Shown one piece after another: positions 17,862 through 25,045 of a stretch of 25,045 nucleotides of DNA. A model generated the notes under the pieces. That model was not told the DNA's origin, searched no databases, and worked only from the letters and a program-made list of their open reading frames with translations. Position numbers and translations under genes: made by a program. Origin of the DNA: Pleurotus ostreatus/Saccharomyces cerevisiae fusant. Lineage: Eukaryota > Opisthokonta. The stretch lies in contig JAMQCK010000394.1 of NCBI GenBank assembly GCA_024196135.1, positions 1-25,045 on the forward strand, given 5' to 3'. The number at the start of each line of letters is the position of its first letter. The first letter of the stretch is position 1.

Positions 17862-19518
17862 TCACGATAATTGGATGCGGATGAGCTGCAGCGAGGGTAT
17901 AGCGAGCCGTACGTCGTTGGCGAGAACGGCCTGCTCGATCTCGTCAAGCGTACGGAAAGGCTGACGGAGGATAAGACGTTCCAGAGCCCAGCGTTGGAAG
18001 CTATCCTGCATCGTATGCAGGGCGTCAGAGAAAGCGACCTGAAAGAGATGTCAGCCGCGCAACCTCAACGATGAGAAGGAAGACAAGACTTACCACACCG
18101 TGGCGACTTTCTTCAGTATCGCCGATGTCGACGAACGTGATTTCGAGCTTGCGCAGAAGCGGCAGCGCACGCGCGATCGTATCGAGCAACGAGGCGCTCA
18201 GACGGCGCACACGCAGCTTGACGCGACGTGCGATGTCCACATCGAGCGCCTCAACCAGGACCGCTACCTCGTCCAGCATGAGCTGCCGATCCGCGAGGAC
18301 GAGCGAGCGCAGGTTCCCCGCGTGCACGCGCACCCAGTCCGCAAGCGCTTCGACATCGAATGGTCCCACGACCGGGCGAAGCGCGAGCTCCGCGGACACC
18401 AGGCGCGGTAAGCATATCCCGCGAAGCGCGGAGAGGACCCAACCTGGGTTCGACTGTGCCGCCGCGGGCGTCATGCGTCGCGTGCGGAAGGCGAGCCGGT
18501 GCAGCTGTCGAGCGTGGAGGAGGAGGAACGTGCGTAGGCCGGAGACGTCCTGCAGGTGCGCACCGTTGAAGGAGATGGTGAGTTGAAAGCGGTCCAGCGC
18601 GCGGAAGGGACCGAGATGCTCGAAGAAGGCGCTGAGGGCGAAGGGGTCGGAAGAGGATGTGACGCCGATCTCGAGGGACTGGAGGTGTGCGCGGTCCGGG
18701 TGTTCGACGTTGTTGACGAACAGGCGCATCTCCTCGACGAAGTGCATGGCGTGCGGTTGACCGTTCGGAAGGCAGAACTCGATGTGCAACGTCTCCAGGG
18801 CAGGGAGACGGATGCCCACGAGACGGTCCGTCAGATTAGTCGAGGGCGGGATCTTCAGTGATAGATGGATGAGTGATTGGCTCATAGCGCCGCTCAGTAC
18901 CGGTTCCAACAGCTGGGAGAAGAATGCGTTCGAATAAGGCAGCTGTTCATCCCACTCGACAGTATAGCGGAGGGCGGGAGTTATGGCCAACGCAGATTGG
19001 ATCCGCTTGATGCGACGATGTGCGCGACATGCTGAGCGCTCGTGGGCAAGCCGCTCTGCTTCCGCTGGAGATAGGACGCTGTTGAGGTGTACCCACATGC
19101 GAAAGAGTATGTGGTGCTTCTTGCGTCGGGACTCTCGCGAGATATCCCAGGGCCGTACGCGCACCTCCCGTACGAACGACGCCACAGTCTGGTCTCTGTG
19201 AGTGGACTGACCATCAGCTTCACTTGTCTGCGTGGGAACGATAGTCACTGACCCTAGCAAGCGGACAAGGCGCTTCGTGACACGGCCATAGTCCTCGAAG
19301 TCAATGGCGCGATATCGGATAGCACGGTATGTCTGCAGGCAGGTACGGTTTACGGTAGCCAGAGCTGCTTGGACAGAGGCCGGGAGCAGGTCGAACACAT
19401 GGCGCCAGACTTCGACGGGGATGGCCATGGCGGGCGAGCGCCGGGGGCGCTCCGGGTTGAAGAGGGCCACCGTGCCCGAGGGGGAACGCGTCAGTTCCAG
19501 GGCATCGACGTAGGACAT
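17862..19518 (-). CDS. F-box-like protein with leucine-rich-type C-terminal region
   Basis: Three exons (19518-19253, 19195-18094, 18038-17862) give 514 residues. The first ATG in frame is 19518. Residues 32-72 are F-box-like: MAIPVEVWRHVFDLLPAS, then VQAALATVNRTCLQTYRAI. The remainder has the spaced Leu/Ile pattern of the LRR-like tail common in basidiomycete F-box proteins: SLIHLSLKIP, LPALETLHIEF, HLQSLEIG, LRKLEITFVDIG. Such proteins generally recruit substrates to SCF ubiquitin ligases through Skp1; the substrate is unknown. The last exon follows a GTAAGT donor at 18093 and ends LQLIRIQLS. Intron 1 (19252-19196, 57 nt) is stop-free and a multiple of three, so it could be retained; its removal is judged from the GTCAGT donor and CACAG acceptor. 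Confidence 0.75.
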
Positions 19519-19571
19519 CCTGGGGGGCGGAAGGATAGGCACCCTTGTGGGCGCCTAATGGGGCGGGCGCT

Positions 19572-19580
19572 CTTATATAG
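19572..19580 (-). promoter_or_regulatory. TATA box of the F-box-like gene
   Basis: The minus strand reads CTATATAAG, 54 nt before the ATG at 19518, a suitable spacing for a short 5' UTR. It supports 19518 as the start and argues against the further upstream GTG. Confidence 0.6.
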
Positions 19581-20287
19581 GTCCATACACGTGTTGCAAG
19601 GAATACAATCAATCAAGCGCGGTCGGTCATCTCGAGTCACAGGGTTAAGAGCGCACTTCACCCATCCGAGAACCCCCGAGCAAGAAGAGGCAGATAGCAT
19701 AGGAGCGCATGTTGAAACAATCCAGTGTCCTGATGGAGGCTCACAGTGGAGAGGCGCATGTTCGCAGATGAGCGTGGGGAACAAGGCATGCCGTAAAAGG
19801 GAACGGAACCTTCACGGTGTCACATCAACGGCGTTTGCTCCTTACAGACAATCCCGACTGGCCTCACGCTCATGGATATGTTGGACAGACACGTCCTCTC
19901 TATCTCAGAGCATACCAGCGCCAGTATCTAAATACTCATAACCGAATAAGCTGCGACACGAACTCAAACCAGGACGTTTGAGCAGCCGTCACGAGTCCAC
20001 GGTGGTGCGGCGCCTGATCCCGTCGCCCGAGGCCCATCGGACTTACGTCTCTGCGCCCCTCTCTATAGATCTTCAGATTCAAGTCCCGACAGTGCTCAAT
20101 CGACGAGCTGCAAGCGTGACGGCCAATTGTTGAACCTCACCAGGTCACCTGAAATCACGTTACCGTACGGTTTTATGTGGCGCAGGCCCACATTCGACTC
20201 TAAGTAGCATTTTCCGTTCCTTCCTCCATCATCAGCGGGACTCTCCTGATACCCGAAAAAAACCGCGACCGACCTACTACTTAACGA
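19581..20287. other. intergenic, divergent F-box-like gene and DUF6924-like gene
   Basis: About 700 bp. Reading frames here are short, and none joins to a recognisable protein. Nothing resembling a tRNA or mobile element was found. Confidence 0.45.
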
Positions 20288-21362
20288 ATGGCAGAAAATT
20301 TTGCAAGGCTGTTGGCGGTCAGTTTTCCTTCGAATAACGCATAGGTAGACCATCATCTTATTCGATTTGCAGGAGCGATATCCCTTCTACAAAGCCCAAT
20401 ATCCTGGACAAGGAAGGAGATGGCGCCAGCAGCGTATCCTCCAAGAATTTTGGGACAACCCAACGCCAGTCTTTGATGTGTCTATGGACCCTGTAAGTCC
20501 AATTTTATGAGAACTGTGGCGAGATTGGCTGATCCCTTTATCTCAGACGAAGACTGAGGATTTCTCTGAAGATCCGGATCCCTATGACTTTGCAGTTGAA
20601 GATGGCCCAGAATCGGGCGTACTGATCCGCACCGACTTCAGCGACGATGCTGCTTTCGATTCTTTCTGCACCGAGCTGAAGCAGGTCGAGCGCGAGTTTC
20701 TGGACTCCTTGAGGCCCGAAGAGCCAGCTGCTGGCCACGACTCTGCTGCCGGTACATCCGCTGCCGCTGCTCAGAACGGATCCGCACAAAGCGCCGAAGA
20801 CGACGACTCTTCTGACGAGGAAGGCGAAGGCGGCCTGCCCAGCGCCATCATCCGCATCGTCGACCCATCGACGCACCCTGGTGTCGTCGTCCCCCGAGAT
20901 GTCTTCAAAGACATCACCAACCTCACCGCCCTGCGCATGTTCAACGAGCCCAGTGTCCGTTCCGCGCCTGCCGTCCCCGCAGGCAGCCGCCGCATCGCCC
21001 ATCCGCACCGTCTCATCGACCACGCGCAGCTGCAGGAGGTGTACTCGGGGATGACGATCTGGATCTACGATCGGCATAGCAACACGGATCGGTGTGCGCG
21101 GCTTGTCAGTCAGCAGGGGGATGCGTATGGGACTGCGACGTGAGTCTTCTGCATTATGCATTGCGCTCGGTGTGATTCATCTGACTGACCTTCTTCTAGC
21201 GGCGATAGCTGGCGCGCCAGAGTATCGCATATTCCTGAGCTCCAGTTCAACATGACATATATGGGGATGCAAATCAACTTCGGCGGGGAGGATAGGTACG
21301 ACTACTCGGAGCGAAAGAGAAACCTGGAGGATGCGGAGAATATCCCACCCTCAACGGCATAG
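20288..21362 (+). CDS. acidic protein with DUF6924-like signature
   Basis: Four exons (20288-20317, 20373-20492, 20547-21139, 21200-21362) give 301 residues. The first exon is only 30 nt (MAENFARLLA) and is the least certain part. Residues 11-50 are basic-aromatic (ERYPFYKAQYPGQGRRW...). Residues 73-85, GVLIRTDFSDDAA, resemble the RTDFSDDAAW start of DUF6924. A disordered Ala/Ser-rich and acidic insert (about 110-146, ending EDDDSSDEEGEGG) interrupts the fold. The family-like part continues with IIRIVDPSTHPGVVV, MTIWIYDRHS, and WRARVSHIPELQFNMTYMGM near the end. No biochemical role is known to me for this family. The family match is from memory; the gene model itself is well supported by splice phases. 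Confidence 0.72.
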
Positions 21363-21439
21363 CAGTAATTCGACCCTCTGTATAGCTAGATTCTTGCAAT
21401 GTCCGTCAATATGACGCCCCTCCGTTAAGCGGTCTGTCG

Positions 21440-21837
21440 ATGGGGGGCGAAGATGGTCATACTTTGGACCATTTCGTACGTCTATTGAGGCAGGTTAGAC
21501 AAGGTCAGCAAATGTGGAACAACAACACACCGATCGATAGCGTTCGGTAGATGAGATCGAGAGCGTAGTCGACGACGATAAGGAAGGTCTCTTCCGCCTC
21601 GACGGACCTATCGACCAGCTCAGCGGGCTTCTTGACTCAGGCGAGCGCAGGACAGTCGCAAAGTCTGCCCTCAACGACCCCAAACGAATTCCGACTTTTC
21701 TGCGCGCATCGTCAGCACTTCTCTCCCTCGTTCCGCACCAAGGTAATGCTACTCACCGAGTTCCCGGGATCCTACAGGTCTGGACGATGGGGCGACGACG
21801 CCGAGTCCTAGCCGCCATCGGAGTCCTCAGCACCTAG
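21440..21837 (+). CDS. possible small gene of unknown function
   Basis: Two exons (21440-21493 and 21541-21837) give 116 residues. The first reads MGGEDGHTLDHFVRLLRQ up to a GTTAGA donor. After a 47-nt intron ending GATAG, the frame continues VDEIESVVDDDKEGLFRLDG, then a stretch ending PTFLRASSALLSLVPHQ. Amphipathic-helix-like spacing and C/G third positions look coding, but I recognise no family. Beyond Q85 the frame becomes Arg-rich (MGRRRRVLAA). A GTAATG...CTACAG pair (21743-21777) would restore a different tail, but 35 nt is too short for a usual intron. It could also be a decaying gene. Confidence 0.4.
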
Positions 21838-21859
21838 GCATAGCGAATAATCGCCTAGC

Positions 21860-22228
21860 CTATGTACGCATAGCATCGGGTTGACGCCCCACGCATTTGA
21901 TGTAGTAGATGGCGCCCTCGGGCAGCTGCGCGTCGTCCGCCACGAACTGCAGGGTGTACTGCTTGGGGCTCGCGCCCTCAATGGGGACGAGTGCGCCGAT
22001 GTGGTCGCCGGATGGGCACTGTATCCGAAAGTCGTCGAGGTCGAGGGGCGAGGGCGCATCGGCGCGCGGTTTTTCGAGGAAGACGGACTCGGAGGAGGTA
22101 ATCTCGTTCTCGTGCAGCGTCGAGTTGCCCTGCAGGCAGATGGGGTCACTGCAGGCCTTTATGGATTGTACGTGGGCAGCATCGATGAAGACAATGGCAA
22201 CGAAGAGAGCGAGAGCGATGGCGAACAT
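21860..22228 (-). CDS. small secreted cysteine-containing protein
   Basis: A single-exon frame from ATG 22228 gives 122 residues. MFAIALALFVAIVFIDAAHVQS is a good signal peptide, with likely cleavage near A18 or S22. The mature part has four Cys in total (ACSDPICLQG, FRIQCPSGD, YYIKCVGR), which could form two disulfides, and an N-glycosylation sequon NST. I recognise no family. The frame extends upstream to an ATG at 22300, but a TATA box ends only about 2 nt before that codon, so transcription should begin downstream of it; 22228 is therefore preferred. The protein may be an extracellular or wall protein; nothing shows enzymatic activity. Confidence 0.62.
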   Translation of the reverse strand: MFAIALALFVAIVFIDAAHVQSIKACSDPICLQGNSTLHENEITSSESVFLEKPRADAPSPLDLDDFRIQCPSGDHIGALVPIEGASPKQYTLQFVADDAQLPEGAIYYIKCVGRQPDAMRT

Positions 22229-22301
22229 GTTCGAGAGATATTCGGAAGATCGGCTGGTAGACGAGAATATGACCTTGGATGGTGAGGCTGGCGAGATCAT
22301 C

Positions 22302-22308
22302 CTTTATA
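22302..22308 (-). promoter_or_regulatory. TATA box of the small secreted protein gene
   Basis: The minus strand reads TATAAAG, about 75 nt before ATG 22228. The spacing fits a start of transcription near 22275, which decides between the two in-frame ATGs. Confidence 0.6.
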
Positions 22309-22355
22309 GACATATTTGTGCGGCTTTCTCTGACCGGCGTGGATTATCAAGAGAG

Positions 22356-23547
22356 CTATGCGGCTCCATCTGGCCGCATCAGAGAGGGCGGGAGACAGTG
22401 TGTTTCCAGTGAGCACCTCGGTTCTCGAAGCCGCAGTACCGTCCAGCCATACGTCTGTCCATTCACTCGTCGACCCAATTCGGAATCGACAAGGTTCAGC
22501 GTACTCTGAAGTGCTGCCGAGGTTGTAGCAGTACTCACGAGGCTGTGCGATGAAAGGTGGTGCTTTGAGAACAATAGGATCCGGGAGAAGGCATTGTCAA
22601 GTCCGGGCTGTCAGCGGTGTCCGCGTATGCGAAGTCAGTATTGAAAGATATTTGGGAGTCCATACTTACTGGTCACGCGTCCCCTGCACTGCACCTCGGC
22701 GAGAGAGTCTGAGTCCGCGAGGAGTGTTTTGGGCTTGTTGCAAAAAACCAACCTTTATTCCGCGAAGGTTATGGGTAGTTTCTGTAACGTCTGGCGGGCG
22801 TCACGAGCACGTTCTTCCAGCTAGTGTCTTACACCTGAGCTGGGCACTGCGTGCAACATGAGCGTGATCTCCAAGCATGCTAACGTAGGCATTGGACTCA
22901 CCAGTAGTAGTACAAACATGCGTTAGGCATCGAATGTAGACCATTGGGCCGCAGGATCCTTTTGACCTCCAAGGCAGGGAGAAAAGTCCTGTGGAAATTA
23001 TCGTGCATCTGAGATACGGAAAGACTTGCAGCGGAAGTACAATGTTGAGAGTCAGCGTATAAGATGCGTGGGAGATTCGAATTGATAGCCAACCGAGACT
23101 CTCGGGAAATGCCGTGGAGCTCCTACCTCGCCTCTTCAGCTTGCTCCTTCCCGTCACCTCTGGGTCTCTCGTCGTGCGATGGTGAAAGCCAGCGACGAGG
23201 TTTTTCGTTAGAAAATTGTTGAAACATCCTCTGGCTCAACCAGTCAAACTCGGCACAAACTGTAGAAAGAGCAAAGGGAAAGCGATACGCACAGCGCATT
23301 TGATTGACGTTTATACAGAGCAAAAACAAACAGGCATACAAGCCGAAGTACATACGTCGAAATATAATCTGGAACAACAAGCTGCGTATATACAGGATCA
23401 AACACGATAGAATACACATACAAAAGCGGGCTCACAAAACATTCGGTCCGCGTCAGCGACTTTTTGCGGCCGACAGGGTATCTCTTTTCGAGAGTTGCAC
23501 ACTATACAACAGTCGTGCGCTTGACGGATGTTAGTCGCATAGCGCCT
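22356..23547 (-). other. gap with possible unresolved minus-strand spliced transcript
   Basis: No gene can be firmly modelled in about 1.2 kb. The left half shows three strong minus-strand donors: GTGAGT at 22901, GTAAGT at 22669 and GTGAGT at 22538. Fragments between them have coding-like composition, for example LADSDSLAEVQCRGRVT and STLNLVDSELGRRVNGQTYG, the latter open to a stop at 22356. I could not join them into one consistent protein with a start. They may be a non-coding transcript or a decayed gene. The right part (about 23200-23547) is AT-rich and is probably the 3' UTR of the transcription factor. Confidence 0.25.
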
Positions 23548-25045
23548 TCACCACGCTTCGGGCATGGGTACCTGGTCGCCTGTCCATCCGTTCGTGCCAG
23601 TCATGTTGAGGAAGATCCCATCTGATCCGTTGACCGGCAGACCCAAGTCCGTCAGGCTCTGCACATCCTCGTCAACACCCTATGAAGCGAATGAATCCAC
23701 ACTACTCACCTGCTCCTGCAACCACGGCGGGATTGCACTCGGGCTGAAGAACCCACGCTCCGACGGCCACACGATCCCCAGTTCCTCCATCGAGAACGGC
23801 TGCGGCAGCGACGGGTCCACATACGTCGGGCTCATAATCATGTTCTCCGCGAACTGCGGCGGCTGCATCGTCGCAGGAGGGGGCGCAGGCGCGGCCCCAC
23901 CCGCCATCCCGACCTTCCGGCGCAGGTTCGCGAGCATGATGCGCAGGGTGAGCGCGTAGCGCTCCGCAGCGACGTCGCTCAGCAGTTGGCTGAGCTGCTC
24001 GACCTGGTTGATGATCTGCACGAGGTCGAGCTCGCCCGGGAAGAGGTTCGCCATCTTGAGGAGGAAGAGGCCGGAGAAGGCGGCGGTGACGAGCGAGTCG
24101 TGCACGGCGTAGCGGAGGGCGGCGCGGTACTCGGGCGAGGAGAGGAAGATGTGAAGGCAGGTCGAGGCGGCGTCCTTGGCGGAGAAGGCGAGCTCGCGCT
24201 GCTCGAAAGGCATCTTGTCCCAGGAGACGCCGCGGAGGGCGACGCAGACGAGCCAAAGCTTGGCGTAGTGCAGCTCGCCGGCGAGGATCTTGTGCAGCAG
24301 CGAGTGCTCGTCCATGCTCTGGCGGTGCATCTCATTGCACTCCTCCCACCATTTGTCGAGAGCCACATTCGCACGACGGATGAACGACAATGTGGCATGG
24401 TTTACCTCGTTCAAAGGCGCCAAGGTTTCATAGATTTGGGCTGTGCGAGATGCGTTAGCTGGATGGTGTGCTAGCTTGTAAGAAACGTACTCTTCTGAGC
24501 AACAAGCTCCACCAAAGCTACCAGGCGGACGTCCGTCGGAGAGGCCATGGGGTGCTTGAGCAGCAACCGGCAGTGGCGGATCGAGCTCTCGTCCCGGAGT
24601 ACGATGGGACGGCCCGTTCCAAGGCTCATCTGATGATCAAACCAATAGAGGCAGAGCCAGATGCGTGCTGAAACCACGAGGTCGCGTTCTTCCTCGTCCG
24701 TCCGCTTCTTGCTATCGTCCGCGAGCTTCTCGAGGGCACGATGGAGGCCAAGATCGAGGGCCATGCGCATCGCGTGGCCGCTGGGAAGCCACCCATTGGT
24801 GCTCCAGGCAGCGAGCAGGAGCATGCCTGTCACTGACGTGAGCTCCCATCAATCGTTGTGTGGGCTTCGTTAATTACCTTGTACAGCTTCCTTGCGCACA
24901 ACAGGCCCGAAGAGGGAGGAGCGTGCGATGCCTTGGGCCTCCTCCAGGCATTTGTAGAAGGTCGGGCTCAGCGGACCGTTGCCGCTGCGAATCTTGCCCG
25001 CGACTGCCAGGATGGCGTCGAAGGTCCAGGGCGTACGTTCCATCA
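23548..25045 (-). CDS. fungal-specific transcription factor, C-terminal part
   Basis: Four exons are visible (to the edge at 25045-24878, 24826-24491, 24440-23710, 23658-23548), 447 residues, with the 5' part beyond the window. Fungal_trans (middle homology region) features are clear: TPWTFDAILAVAGKI, GMLLLAAWSTNGW, HAMRMALDLGLHRAL and ARIWLCLYWFDHQMSLGTGRP. The last is the RxWL...GRP motif typical of Zn2Cys6 regulators. A long helical region follows, with an Ala/Pro-rich segment and an acidic-hydrophobic end (SLTDLGLPVNGSDGIFLNM) that could be an activation region. The DNA-binding Zn2Cys6 cluster would lie outside the window and is not seen. For the last intron I use the CAG at 23659 (51 nt), because the nearer TAG would give an intron of only 30 nt. 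Confidence 0.82.

Noticed and set aside
19369..19941. Plus-strand ORF of 190 codons opposite the F-box-like gene start
   Set aside because: It overlaps the F-box-like exon 1 and promoter antisense, shows no family features and has shadow-like composition.
20070..20095. TTCAAGTC-like run suggesting a tRNA T-arm
   Set aside because: Flanking bases do not pair into a T stem and no D-arm or acceptor stem could be found.
22229..22300. Upstream in-frame ATG (22300) for the small secreted protein
   Set aside because: It lies directly beside the TATA box, so it would precede the transcript start, and it would bury the signal peptide internally.
23680..23709. 30-nt intron in the transcription factor (TAG acceptor)
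   Set aside because: It is too short for splicing. The in-frame CAG 21 nt further on gives a normal 51-nt intron.
23702..24474. Long alternative-frame ORFs opposite and within the transcription factor
   Set aside because: The true frame shows the Fungal_trans motifs and consistent splice phases; the others have shadow composition.

Overview
This window looks like a gene-dense basidiomycete genome, most likely a mushroom-forming Agaricomycete such as a polypore. The genes are split by many introns of about 45-60 nt with GT...AG ends. The coding DNA is GC-rich, and the gene set is typically eukaryotic: ribosomal protein eL14, Mediator, Got1, RACK1, a fungal transcription factor. All exon models were built by eye from splice signals, frame continuity and comparison between paralogues; no database search was run.

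Layout. 1-222 is the 3' end of RPL14. 895-4711 holds two plus-strand members (A, B) of a BTB/POZ-type family. 5339-8580 is a conserved pair transcribed divergently: GOT1 (minus) and a MED1-like Mediator subunit (plus). 8707-11974 holds two more BTB-family members (C, D) on the minus strand, so the family forms inverted arms around GOT1-MED1. 12657-14386 (minus) is a large low-complexity protein with a roughly 25-bp minisatellite at its 3' end. 14712-15655 (minus) is a two-helix membrane protein resembling TMEM242. 16150-17400 (plus) is RACK1/Asc1, whose third intron carries a U24-like C/D snoRNA. 17862-19518 (minus) is an F-box-like protein. 20288-21362 (plus) is an acidic protein with a DUF6924-like signature. 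21440-21837 (plus) is a possible small gene. 21860-22228 (minus) is a small secreted protein. 23548-25045 (minus) is the C-terminal part of a fungal transcription factor running off the right edge.

The most unusual part is the BTB cluster. B and D have open reading frames across six exons at homologous splice positions. A is intact apart from one inferred 2-nt deletion. C has two nonsense codons, a damaged splice acceptor and a deletion that removes the BTB core. B and D share a 37-bp TATA/core-promoter block with one mismatch, and a distal CGG-N6-CCG palindrome of the kind bound by Zn2Cys6 regulators. All four copies keep an AATCCTAGTA element and a GTCGAC near the predicted transcript start. 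The family therefore appears to be a recently expanding and decaying set with a shared promoter architecture.

The remaining genes are ordinary housekeeping or lineage-specific loci. The RACK1 intronic snoRNA couples ribosomal-protein-like expression to rRNA modification, as in yeast ASC1/snR24.
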